NCBI RefSeq assembly: GCF_023558375.1
Contig: NZ_CP083761.1
Location: 4,977,001-5,041,000, forward strand
DNA: 64,000 nucleotides
Origin: Chroococcidiopsis sp. CCMEE 29
Lineage (GTDB): Bacteria > Cyanobacteriota > Cyanobacteriia > Cyanobacteriales > Chroococcidiopsidaceae
Direction of reading: 5' to 3'
Shown here piece after piece: positions 54,275 to 62,769 of this stretch (the stretch's first letter is position 1; the number at the start of each line of letters is the position of its first letter). The notes beneath the pieces were generated by a model. That model did no database searches, was not told where the DNA came from, and saw nothing but the letters and a program-made list of their open reading frames with translations. A program made the translations under genes and the position numbers.

Positions 54275-54588
54275 AGTACTGCCTCAAACAAGTTTCGAAA
54301 GAATCTTCAGTTAGCTTAAACGATCTCAAAGCGATCGTCAGTAAAATTTCACCAAAAGCAGGCATTTATCATTCTAAGCTTCATTCCTCGCCTACTGCTC
54401 TTGCTATTGTTTTTACTAGAGCCGAGGATCGGTAAACGCTAAATAGAACGGGAAGAATCACCCTTTTAGACGAAGTGAACGGGAAAGCAGTAACCGTTAA
54501 AATTAAAAAAGCTTAATAAATCCTTTGTCAGTTCTGTTGTTGGAGCTCATAACAACCTCAGAAACTGGCATATTTACTAAACATCTTC
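54275..54588. promoter_or_regulatory. Divergent control region: TPR gene / efflux genes (314 bp)
   Basis: No gene of its own. It separates the divergent TPR gene and the HlyD-like gene, so both promoters must be here. AT-rich AAAAATTAAAAAAGCTTAATAA-like DNA lies at 54500-54520. No clear operator or promoter pair could be picked out by eye. Confidence 0.4.
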
Positions 54589-56049
54589 ATGACCACACAC
54601 ATAGAACTCCCTATAATTGGCAAAGTCAAGCATCCTTCTCGATGGTTAATTGGGCTAATGGCGGCTGGTGTTGTGGTCATTGGCTCTACAACTTACTTCG
54701 TAGTCAATCGGGCTACGCCCAGGTTAGATATTGCGGCACTGACCGTGCCTGCTACATCGAAAAATGTCACCTTGCGAATTAAGGCGAGTGGCAAGGTTGT
54801 ACCAGTTCAAACCGTTAATCTTAGCCCCAAAACATCTGGACTGCTAGTGGAGTTACTAGTAGAGCAGGGAGACAGGGTGGAGCAAGGGCAAATTATTGCT
54901 CGCATGGATAATGCAGATCTACAAGCGCAACTGATCCAAGCCCGTGCTAATCTGACCAAAGCCGAAGCGCAGCTAGCCCAAGCTCGTGCCGGAAACCGTC
55001 CAGAAGAAATTAGCCAAGCCAGATCCCGTCTGGCGCAAGCTGAAGCGCAGCTAGCCCAAGCTCGTGCTGGAAACCGCCCAGAAGAAATTGAACAAGCCAG
55101 AGCCCAAGTCGAGGCGGCTCAGGCAAAAGTAAACTTGACGAGTAGCCGCGTCCAACGCAATCGGGAATTGTCCCAGCAGGGAGCTATTTCTCAAGACAAA
55201 CTCGATGAAGTCGTAGCAGATGACAGCAGTGCCAAAGCCAGCTTAAAAGAAGCGCAACGGCGGGTATCTTTGTTGGAGAATGGCACTCGTTCTGAGGAAA
55301 TTACTCAGCGGCAAGCGGCAGTAGCAGAAGCACGGCAAGCTCTGCGGCAGTTGGAAAAAGGCAGCCGACCCGAGGAAATTGCTGCCTCTGAAGCATCTGT
55401 TGCCGCTGCTGCTGGTGAGCTGAAGGCAGTACAAGTTAAGCTTGAAGACACAATTATCCGCGCTCCCTTTTCTGGTGTGATTACCCAGAAATATGCCACC
55501 GAAGGAGCTTTTGTCACACCGACGACTTCGGCTTCCAGTACAGCATCAGCTACCTCAAGTTCGATTGTGGCGATCGCCAGAGGTTTAGAGGTATTGGCTC
55601 AAGTCCCAGAAGTTGATATTGGACAAATTAAACAGGGGCAGCAGGTGGAAATTGTCGCTGATTCATTTCCCGACCAAGTTTTTAAAGGTCGCGTGCGCTT
55701 GATTTCTCCAGAAGCTGTGGTAGAACAAAATGTCACATCCTTCCAGGTGCGGATTGCTCTCGTTACAGGTCAAAACGAATTGCGTTCTGGGATGAACGTT
55801 GACCTAACGGTTTTGGGTGAAGCAGTGCAAGATGCTCTATTGGTGCCAACCGCAGCAATTGTCACTGATCGGCAAGGACAAACGGGTGTATTGATACCGA
55901 ATCAACAGAATGAAGCCGAGTTTCGCCCAGTCAAAATTGGTTCGGCTGTCCAAGATCAAACTCAAATTGTGTCGGGTTTGACCAAAGGCGATCGCGTGTT
56001 TCTTTCTCCGCCTGCAAACTACAAACTGAATCAATCCAACGAAAGATAA
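54589..56049 (+). CDS. HlyD/MacA-family efflux adaptor
   Basis: 486 residues. One membrane helix (about 20-40) then the periplasmic adaptor: barrel-sandwich halves (VNLSPKTSGLLVELLVEQGDRVEQGQIIARMD and DTIIRAPFSGVITQKYATEGAFV) flank a long coiled-coil hairpin (about 125-285), followed by beta-barrel parts (RGLEVLAQVPEVDIGQI, LISPEAVVEQNVTSFQVRI). The hairpin holds a 26-residue duplication (DNA 54961-55116). The stop overlaps the permease gene's start (TAATG), so the two form one export unit. Confidence 0.93.
   Translation: MTTHIELPIIGKVKHPSRWLIGLMAAGVVVIGSTTYFVVNRATPRLDIAALTVPATSKNVTLRIKASGKVVPVQTVNLSPKTSGLLVELLVEQGDRVEQGQIIARMDNADLQAQLIQARANLTKAEAQLAQARAGNRPEEISQARSRLAQAEAQLAQARAGNRPEEIEQARAQVEAAQAKVNLTSSRVQRNRELSQQGAISQDKLDEVVADDSSAKASLKEAQRRVSLLENGTRSEEITQRQAAVAEARQALRQLEKGSRPEEIAASEASVAAAAGELKAVQVKLEDTIIRAPFSGVITQKYATEGAFVTPTTSASSTASATSSSIVAIARGLEVLAQVPEVDIGQIKQGQQVEIVADSFPDQVFKGRVRLISPEAVVEQNVTSFQVRIALVTGQNELRSGMNVDLTVLGEAVQDALLVPTAAIVTDRQGQTGVLIPNQQNEAEFRPVKIGSAVQDQTQIVSGLTKGDRVFLSPPANYKLNQSNER
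54961..55116 (+). repeat. Two tandem 78-bp units inside the adaptor gene
   Basis: Unit starts are 54961 and 55039. Each encodes AEAQLAQARAGNRPEEI plus nine more residues. The DNA of the two units is nearly identical, which points to a recent duplication that lengthens the coiled-coil hairpin. Confidence 0.8.
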
Positions 56050-57266
56050 TGAATCTGTTAGAGAGCGTCAAGATGTCAGTTACTACGCTGTTAGCAAACA
56101 AGTTGCGTAGTAGCCTTACGATGTTAGGCATTGTCATTGGCAACGCCTCGGTAATTGCCATGATCGGCGTTGGAGAAGGGGCACAAAAGTTTGTTGCCAA
56201 AGAACTCGAGTCGCTAGGACCAAATGTGCTGTTTGTGCTTCCCGGCAATCGTGAAACTCAGCGCATCACCTTTGATATGCCGAAAACGTTGATATTAGAA
56301 GATGCGGAGGCGGTCGCCACCCAAGTGCCAACAGTCGTGGGAGTTGCTCCAGAGGTCAACAGTAGAGAAGTCGTTACTTACCGCAACAGAAATACCAGCA
56401 TTAATATAATTGGTACGAACTCCAATTTTCTGCCAGTGCGAGACTTTCAAACTGCCAAGGGTCGTTTTTTGAGTGACATCGACACCAGGCGGAGTAACCA
56501 AGTCACCGTTTTAGGTGCAGATCTGGCAGAACGACTATTTGGTAATGTTGACCCGGTAGGTGAGCAGATGCGAATCAAAAATGCCACCTATCAAGTAATT
56601 GGGGTACTGGAACCTAAAGGCTCAAACTTAGGCACTGATTATGACGATGCTGCGTTTGTTCCAGTAACTACCATGGCAAACCGGATTGTCGGGCGAACGT
56701 CTCCCTATGGCATCCCCTTAACGTACCTCGTCATCTCTGCTAAAAATACAGAGAGTGTGGACGCAGCAGAGTTTCAAATTAGAAATTTACTACGACTGCG
56801 ACATCAACTCACTGGAGAAGATGACTTTACCATCCGCAGCCAGAAGGATGCACTGGAGACCGTAGGCAGAATTACGGGGGCGCTGACGATTATGCTAGGG
56901 GCGATCGCCTCAATTTCCCTTTTCGTTGGTGGCATTGGCATCATGAATATCATGCTTGTCTCCGTAACCGAGCGTACCCAAGAAATTGGACTACGCAAGG
57001 CAATTGGGGCAACCCAACAAGACATCCTACTTCAGTTCATCATTGAAGCAGTGATTCTTTCAGCCGTTGGCGGCTTACTGGGAACTGGCTTGGGCGTTAG
57101 TGGCATCTTACTAGTAGGAGCGCTGTCTCCGTTAGAGGCGGGAATTTCACCCGTAGCGATCGCCGTAGCAGTAGGTGTATCTGGTGGGATTGGTCTATTT
57201 TTTGGTGTTGTGCCAGCTCGTCGTGCTGCCCAATTAGACCCAATTGTGGCACTTAGGAGCGCTTAA
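56049..57266 (+). CDS. MacB-type ABC transporter permease (FtsX-like)
   Basis: 405 residues with four membrane helices (one near 20-42, three after 275) and the large MacB periplasmic domain between them. ANKLRSSLTMLGIVIGNASVIAMIGVGEGAQ is the N-terminal signature. SISLFVGGIGIMNIMLVSVTERTQEIGLRKAIGATQQDIL is the FtsX signature, and it ends GVVPARRAAQLDPIVALRS. No ATPase domain is fused and no ATPase gene follows; the sigma-factor gene downstream is on the other strand. It presumably borrows an ATPase encoded elsewhere. Confidence 0.94.
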   Translation: MNLLESVKMSVTTLLANKLRSSLTMLGIVIGNASVIAMIGVGEGAQKFVAKELESLGPNVLFVLPGNRETQRITFDMPKTLILEDAEAVATQVPTVVGVAPEVNSREVVTYRNRNTSINIIGTNSNFLPVRDFQTAKGRFLSDIDTRRSNQVTVLGADLAERLFGNVDPVGEQMRIKNATYQVIGVLEPKGSNLGTDYDDAAFVPVTTMANRIVGRTSPYGIPLTYLVISAKNTESVDAAEFQIRNLLRLRHQLTGEDDFTIRSQKDALETVGRITGALTIMLGAIASISLFVGGIGIMNIMLVSVTERTQEIGLRKAIGATQQDILLQFIIEAVILSAVGGLLGTGLGVSGILLVGALSPLEAGISPVAIAVAVGVSGGIGLFFGVVPARRAAQLDPIVALRSA

Positions 57267-57282
57267 AAACACGATTCAAAGC

Positions 57283-57356
57283 CCCCTTTTGATTTTGGAT
57301 TTTCTTCCCCTGCTCCCCCTGCCTCCCCTGCTTCCCCTGCCTCCCCTGCTGCCTCA
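57283..57356. repeat. Pyrimidine-rich short repeats between convergent genes
   Basis: CCCCTGCTCC/CCCCTGCCTC units in the 119-bp gap between the permease and sigma-factor genes. Confidence 0.75.
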
Positions 57357-57385
57357 ACTAGTAATCTTCGGGCAGAAAAGGACTA

Positions 57386-58330
57386 CTAATGGCTGCCTAT
57401 GAAGTAATCCTGTAGCATCGCTTCGTTTCGGCGTAGCTGCTTGAGCGCTTGATGCTCAACCTGTCTTACCCTTTCACGGCTGATGTTGAGGCGAGCTCCT
57501 ATTTTAGCCAGGGTCAGTCCTTGCCCATCTCTTAGACCAAATCGCAGGGCTAACACCTCTTGCTGCTGAGGGGTTAACTCTGATATCAATCGCTCTAAGT
57601 CATTAGATAAAGATGACTCCACAACCACATCTTCTGGAGTTGCAGCCATGTTTTCCAGTAATTCTGATAGTTCGGTATCTTGGTTATCTCCCACGCGCAA
57701 ATTTAAGGATAGTGGCAGGCGCACTCGCTCCAAGCATTCTCGTACCTGAGTGGAAGTCAATTCCAGCTTTGCCGCTAACTCGGAAACTGTAGGGGCGCGT
57801 CCTAGCTGTTGCCATAGTTGGTACTGTGCATTTTTGATTTTGTGCAGCTTTTCAATTACATGCATCGGTAACCGGATTGTTCGACCTTTGTCGGCGATCG
57901 CGCGGGTAATGGCTTGACGAATCCACCAGTAGGCATAGCTAGAAAATTTGTAGCCCCGTGTTGGATCAAATCTCTCTACTGCCCGATGTAAACCAATGTT
58001 CCCCTCTTGCAGCAAATCCAGAAATTCGAGATGGCGTTTTTGGTACTGCTTGGCAACCATAACCACTAGCCGCAGATTCCCCTCCACCATCTTTTGCTTA
58101 GCATATTGCCCTTGCCGCAAGGTTTCATTCAACTTGACTTCAGACAGTTTGACTTGCGTCGCCCACTCCTGTAGAGTTGGCTCGCGGCGGATTTTCTCTG
58201 CCAAATATTTCTTGGCTTCCAGCAGGTTTATCATCTGCTGTATCTGCTTGCTGTAAACAATCTCTTGCTCGTGGCTCAGCAGGGGCACCCGACCGATTTC
58301 ACGTAAATAGATGTGTACTAAATCATCCAT
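57386..58330 (-). CDS. Group 2 RNA polymerase sigma factor (RpoD/SigA family)
   Basis: 314 residues. Region 1.2 (DLVHIYLREIGRVPLLSHEQEI), region 2 (NLRLVVMVAKQYQ, LDLLQEGNIGLHRAVERFDP, FSSYAYWWIRQAITRAIADKGRTIRLP), region 3 (APTVSELAAKL) and region 4.2 (ISRERVRQVEHQALKQLRR) are complete. The acidic region 1.1 of the main sigma factor is absent, so this is a non-essential group 2 factor of the SigB/SigC/SigD/SigE kind, used for stress, light or nutrient responses; which one cannot be said. ATG 58330, with a 578-bp untranslated or control stretch upstream. Confidence 0.94.
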   Translation of the reverse strand: MDDLVHIYLREIGRVPLLSHEQEIVYSKQIQQMINLLEAKKYLAEKIRREPTLQEWATQVKLSEVKLNETLRQGQYAKQKMVEGNLRLVVMVAKQYQKRHLEFLDLLQEGNIGLHRAVERFDPTRGYKFSSYAYWWIRQAITRAIADKGRTIRLPMHVIEKLHKIKNAQYQLWQQLGRAPTVSELAAKLELTSTQVRECLERVRLPLSLNLRVGDNQDTELSELLENMAATPEDVVVESSLSNDLERLISELTPQQQEVLALRFGLRDGQGLTLAKIGARLNISRERVRQVEHQALKQLRRNEAMLQDYFIGSH

Positions 58331-58908
58331 AGCCAGTCATTTCTACCAAGAAGCATTCATCTGTTAGAGCTGACAGCAACGCCAACGCAACTCCATGTCT
58401 TGCTCTAAAAAACGGTGACGCTGCAGGCTCAAGCTATAAATTGCTCGAAAATCAAACGTCGCAAGGTCAATACAGAACTAACCTCTTAAGGAAACTTATT
58501 CCTATCTCAGTTCTGTGTCCAAGCGTAATTTCACTGAGAAAATTACTACAACTTCCGATTTCCTTTAAATTACTTCAGTGAATCTACGGAAGAACAAAAT
58601 CAGCATGACTGCTTTCATAAACAGCCTGACTTTACATGGCTAAGCGGGTAAGGAGAGGGTTTCAATACAGTGCTATGTAATCTATGCGTTCGAAGTCGTT
58701 ATGCACCAAATTCTCTAACCATGGACTTTTTAACCGTAAAGCACTTTGCTGAATAAACTTATGCTTTGAACGTAAACCTTTGTAGCGGCTTCTAAGCCTA
58801 GCATGGCAGGGGCTTCGAAAAAGTTTCTGAAACTTCCTCCCAGTTTCCGTCTAGGAACTAGAGTGACATACTCCCAGCGCCGCACCCTTAGATGACGGCG
58901 TGGGCTTC
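58331..58908. other. Sigma-factor upstream region and remnant right end of an IS200/IS605 element
   Basis: 578 bp without a supported gene. The part nearest the sigma gene (58331-58620) presumably holds its promoter; I could not place it. Towards 58865-58908, on the minus strand just past the tnpB relic, CGCCG and CGGCG form a hairpin ending in GGGAGTATGTCAC, similar to right ends of cyanobacterial IS605-type elements and the place where the tnpB guide RNA lies. Element boundaries are not certain. Confidence 0.45.
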
Positions 58909-59557
58909 TCATCCAATCCTGCTATTGCATAGGAGACGATGAGCTTTATTGACCCAATGCCCTACCGCCACGCGAGTTGCTACAACGGGGGGAAAATACG
59001 CAACGCACTCGCTCAGGTTCTTGATATTGATTGCCGCATTCAAGTCTCTGTCCAACTATAACCCACAAGAGCAACTATGCCACCTGTCAGCCAGAGTCTT
59101 AGGCACCTTTATGCCACAACCACTACAGTTTTGGGTTGTACCAGATGGGTTCACTGCCACCGTGAGTCGCCCAGCACCTTCAGCCTTGAGTCTCACTAGG
59201 TCAATAAATTCACCCCAACCAGCATCCAGAATCGACTTGCTCAATAACGGTTAAACGTCTTCTTGACTCTGCCAATACAATCTTGAAGAACATCGGAGTA
59301 GATATTGGTGTATTCGGGAAACTTGGCTTTTGTCTGTACTAAGTTTCGCTTTTGACCGTAGTATTCCGGTTGCTCAGCCGGTGGGGCAATAGAGCAAACC
59401 AGAGGATAGGCATTGACGGGGCATCGATAGATTCCTACCACTTGAAGCGTTCTGCCAACCGATAGTTGTACTGCATCCGCAACAAATTCAACCATGTCTC
59501 CATTTGGGCAGACTGGGTTTTAGTGGGACGGAGTCGGTATTGGCAAGCAATTTCCAT
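58909..59557 (-). pseudogene. tnpB: Decayed tnpB (IS200/IS605 family)
   Basis: The relic starts at ATG 59557 with MEIACQYRLRPTKTQSAQME. It shifts frame near 59440 (after LAERFKW; the next frame gives CPVNAYPLVC, PEYYGQKR, DVLQDCIGRVKKTFNRY) and stops at 59241. It resumes in another frame with SKSILDAGWGEFIDLV, missing about 200 central residues including the first RuvC motifs. It reaches the zinc ribbon (QNCSGCG, HSCSCG), meets TAG at 59056-59058, and continues LDRDLNAAINIKNL to TGA at 58909-58911. At least three disabling lesions; no tnpA was seen. Confidence 0.85.
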
Positions 59558-59578
59558 GTATCCATTTTAACACAAAAC

Positions 59579-59635
59579 TGTCGCCATTCCTCCCGTCGCC
59601 GAATCAAAGATTACGGTGCAGGATTCCTGGCGACA
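59579..59635. repeat. 8-bp perfect inverted repeat flanking 41 bp
   Basis: TGTCGCCA (59579-59586) is inverted as TGGCGACA (59628-59635). It lies just outside the 5' end of the tnpB relic and 105 bp before the DUF3352 gene. It could be a remnant of a mobile-element end or a regulatory dyad. Confidence 0.45.
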
Positions 59636-59739
59636 TTAGCTGAAGAAAAATAGACTATAGAAGTGTTCGTTTCAGTCAACTTGAGTGCGAGAGCGTTGCA
59701 TACTTTTTAACGTTTTAGACACCTCTGCCTTATAAGCCA

Positions 59740-61413
59740 ATGCTTGAAAAAAATAAACCTTCCCTTCTGCTCACTTTAGGAGCTGCTGGCTTGCTGGTTG
59801 TCGGGGGAGCTACCGCCTACTGGCTGCTGCTCCAACAAAATCGATTGCTGGGGAATATGCCAGTGGGAGTCAACTTCATTCCCCAAGATGCTTTAATAGC
59901 TATCTCTGTTTCTACCGAATCAGCTCAATGGCAGCAGTTGCAAGAGTTTGGGACAAAACAAACCCAAGCGGAATTAAATAAGAGTCTGACTCAGTTACGC
60001 GATCGCTTTCTCACCGCCAATGGCTACAACTATCAGCAAGATATTCAACCTTGGATAGGCAAGGAAGTAACAATCGCTTTTTTGTCTCCTCAAAGTGATA
60101 CCTCAACTCCAAATTCCACCCCGAATCCCCCAGCTACCACTGCCGCTCGGCAACAATCTATGGTGATGGTGCTGCCAATCGAAAACCAAGCAGCTGCCAA
60201 GCAGTTATTGGCAAAACCCAAGCCACTCAAACAGGGTAAATGGATTGACCGTAACTATCAGGGTATACAGATTAAAGAGACCCAAGGCTTACCCGCTCAA
60301 AATTACTCAGCTGCCGTGCTGGATCAACGTTTCCTGCTTGTGACTGACAATCCCCAAGCAACCGAGAGAGCGATTGATACTTATAAAGGCGGAGCTTCCC
60401 TCGCTCAAACTGCTGGCTACACCCAGGCGCTAGAAAAAATTGCTGCCCCTCAACGCTTTGCCCAGTTGTATGTTAATGTTCCAGCAGCTGCCAGAGTCGC
60501 CGCCGTCAATCCAGCCCGATCCTTTTCTCCCAAAGGTTTAGCTCAACTCCAGGACAATCAAGGTTTGGCAGCAACAATTAACCTAGAACCAGAGGGAATC
60601 CGATTTAAGAGTATTTCTTGGTTGAAGCCAAATAGCGAGCGCGTGCATGTAGTGGAAAATAAGGCGGGTAAAATGCAGAGCCGCCTCCCATCTGAAACAT
60701 TGATGATGGTATCAGGTGGAAATTTGCAGCGGTTATGGCAGGACTACAGCCGGGGAGCACAATCTAATCCACTCGCGCCCATCCGACCAGAGGAACTACG
60801 AGGGGGTATCAAGTCTCTTACAGGTCTAGATTTGGAGCAGGATTTGCTCAGCTGGATGGACGGTGAATTTTCTCTAGCTGTAATTCCAGCTGCCCCAAAA
60901 ACAGGTACTCCTGAAAATTTTGCCCTTTCGTTGGTGCTGATGGTACAGGCAGACGATCGCGCTAAGGCTGAAAAAAGCTTTCAGCAGCTAGATCAGGTGA
61001 TGAACCGCCAATATCAGTTCCAGATCCAAAAAACACAAGTGGGAAGTCAACCCGTTGTCAATTGGATTGCACCCTTTGGCACATTAACGGCTACTCATGG
61101 ATGGTTGGATGGAAATGTAGCTTTCTTGGCGCTGGGTGCACCCGTGGCTGAGAGAATTATCCCCAACCCTACGTCAACTCTGGCGAGTACTGAACAATTT
61201 CAAAAAACAGTCCCCTCGGAACTCAGTCCTAATAATGGTCAGTTTTTCTTGAATGTGGAACCTACGGTAAAAGCCTTGCCCTTACCTCAATTCTTCTCAG
61301 GTCAACAATTATTGTTCGACGCTACACGCTCAATCGGAGTGACATCAGCGGTAAGTGACAATCGCAGTATTCGCTACGACATTTTTTTCTCACTCAAAAA
61401 GGCTGGGAAGTAG
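59740..61413 (+). CDS. DUF3352-domain protein, membrane-anchored
   Basis: 557 residues. An N-terminal helix (about 8-30, LLLTLGAAGLLVVGGATAYWLLL) anchors a large outward domain of the cyanobacterial DUF3352 family: VNFIPQDALIAISVSTES, PWIGKEVTIAFLSP, GIQIKETQG, RFAQLYVNVPAAARVA and SWMDGEFSLAVIP. The function is unknown; the protein is probably periplasmic or thylakoid-lumenal. ATG 59740. Followed by a repeat block and ccsB on the same strand. Confidence 0.88.
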   Translation: MLEKNKPSLLLTLGAAGLLVVGGATAYWLLLQQNRLLGNMPVGVNFIPQDALIAISVSTESAQWQQLQEFGTKQTQAELNKSLTQLRDRFLTANGYNYQQDIQPWIGKEVTIAFLSPQSDTSTPNSTPNPPATTAARQQSMVMVLPIENQAAAKQLLAKPKPLKQGKWIDRNYQGIQIKETQGLPAQNYSAAVLDQRFLLVTDNPQATERAIDTYKGGASLAQTAGYTQALEKIAAPQRFAQLYVNVPAAARVAAVNPARSFSPKGLAQLQDNQGLAATINLEPEGIRFKSISWLKPNSERVHVVENKAGKMQSRLPSETLMMVSGGNLQRLWQDYSRGAQSNPLAPIRPEELRGGIKSLTGLDLEQDLLSWMDGEFSLAVIPAAPKTGTPENFALSLVLMVQADDRAKAEKSFQQLDQVMNRQYQFQIQKTQVGSQPVVNWIAPFGTLTATHGWLDGNVAFLALGAPVAERIIPNPTSTLASTEQFQKTVPSELSPNNGQFFLNVEPTVKALPLPQFFSGQQLLFDATRSIGVTSAVSDNRSIRYDIFFSLKKAGK

Positions 61414-61417
61414 GGGC

Positions 61418-61455
61418 AAGGGGCACTCCTTACTCCTTACTCCTCACTCCTCACT
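61418..61455. repeat. Short repeat (ACTCCTC / ACTCCTT units)
   Basis: Four to five ACTCCTT/ACTCCTC units after the DUF3352 stop. Confidence 0.7.
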
Positions 61456-61542
61456 TTCTTTTGTCAGTATGGAGTAACAAGAATCGCATAGGATCGAAAT
61501 TATCTAATATTGATACTTTAAGAAAGATTTGGGAGAACACTG

Positions 61543-62637
61543 ATGATAAATTTAGTTTTACTGCAGACGTGGCTAGATAATGCCTCATTTGCTGTTCTAT
61601 TCATTACCATGCTGATTTATTGGGGCGGGGCGGCTTTTCCTCAGTTGCGATTTCTCCCCACTTTGGGTACAGCTGGGATGGCGATCGCCAACTTATGCAT
61701 TGCCACATTACTAGGAGCTAGATGGCTAGAAGCTGGCTATTTTCCGATCAGTAATCTATATGAATCCTTGTTTTTTCTGGCTTGGGGCATGACCACCATC
61801 CATTTGATTGCTGAAAGCAGCAGCCGTAGCCGCTTAGTGGGAGTTGTCACCGCACCTGTAGCAATGGGAATCACTGCTTTTGCTGCTTTGACCCTGCCAT
61901 CACAGATGCAATACGCAGAACCCTTAGTGCCTGCACTAAAGTCCAATTGGCTGATGATGCACGTTAGTGTAATGATGTTGAGTTATGCAGCTTTGATCGT
62001 GGGTTCACTCCTAGCGATCGCCTTCCTAATTGTGTCTGGCGGTAAGAATATTGAACTCCACGGCAGTTCCGTTGGTACTGGGGGATATCGTAACGATGGG
62101 TATCGCTTACACCGTGCTAAAGACTTAGTGACTCAACTCCAGCCAGTAACTTTTGATCAATCAGCAATCAGTCAGGCGATTGAGAACAATGGCAATGGTC
62201 AAACTGCAGTCCTGAATATGGTTACAACAACCCCAATCCAAAATCCAAGTCGCTCATTGGCGGGCGCAAATGCTCAATCCAACATCCAAAACTCTGAACC
62301 GCTTTCACCCCAGCGCCTCAGCCTTGCCGAAACCCTAGATAACATCAGCTATCGAATTATTGGACTAGGATTTCCTCTCCTAACAATTGGCATCATTGCT
62401 GGTGCAGTTTGGGCGAATGAAGCCTGGGGTTCCTACTGGAGTTGGGACCCGAAGGAAACTTGGGCACTGATTACCTGGCTTGTTTTTGCCGCCTACCTCC
62501 ATGCCCGAATCACCCGTGGCTGGCAAGGTCGTCGTCCCGCCATTCTAGCCGCCACTGGCTTTGTCGTCGTCTGGGTTTGCTATCTAGGTGTCAATCTCTT
62601 AGGTAAAGGGCTACACTCCTACGGCTGGTTCTTCTAA
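61543..62637 (+). CDS. ccsB: c-type cytochrome biogenesis protein CcsB (CcsA/ResC family)
   Basis: 364 residues, about eight membrane segments. The haem-handling WWD motif is [18 protein letters not shown], with conserved His in [14 protein letters not shown] and in [10 protein letters not shown]. With its CCS1/ResB partner (not in the window) it passes haem across the thylakoid or cytoplasmic membrane and attaches it to c-type cytochromes. The loop at about residues 170-260 is long and part of it (DNA 62238-62292) is repeat-derived. ATG 61543. Many databases name the same protein CcsA. Confidence 0.94.
   Translation: MINLVLLQTWLDNASFAVLFITMLIYWGGAAFPQLRFLPTLGTAGMAIANLCIATLLGARWLEAGYFPISNLYESLFFLAWGMTTIHLIAESSSRSRLVGVVTAPVAMGITAFAALTLPSQMQYAEPLVPALKSNWLMMHVSVMMLSYAALIVGSLLAIAFLIVSGGKNIELHGSSVGTGGYRNDGYRLHRAKDLVTQLQPVTFDQSAISQAIENNGNGQTAVLNMVTTTPIQNPSRSLAGANAQSNIQNSEPLSPQRLSLAETLDNISYRIIGLGFPLLTIGIIAGAVWANEAWGSYWSWDPKETWALITWLVFAAYLHARITRGWQGRRPAILAATGFVVVWVCYLGVNLLGKGLHSYGWFF
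62238..62292 (+). repeat. CCAAAAT-type repeat inside the ccsB coding frame
   Basis: AATCCAAAATCCAA at the left and AATCCAACATCCAAAA at the right, coding IQNPSRS and SNIQNSE. The same unit is otherwise found in intergenic DNA (5278, 14790, 48866). It falls in a variable loop of CcsB. Confidence 0.7.
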
Positions 62638-62769
62638 ACATCTAGTTCCCTAGCAGCAGAGGTATTAGCCCTAGCAGGTAGCAAACATCCTCTGTGTACG
62701 TCTACGCTTGCCTCTGCGTTTAAAAGGTGCTTTGGTCAGCCTCTACACTCCTTAAATCGTACAAACCTC

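Noticed and set aside
58680-58720. Possible tRNA T-loop (GCGTTCGAAGTC)
   Set aside because: No acceptor or anticodon stem can be folded around it.
58730-58912. 60-codon minus-strand frame downstream of tnpB
   Set aside because: It lies in the element's non-coding right-end region, is highly basic and has no homology I can see.
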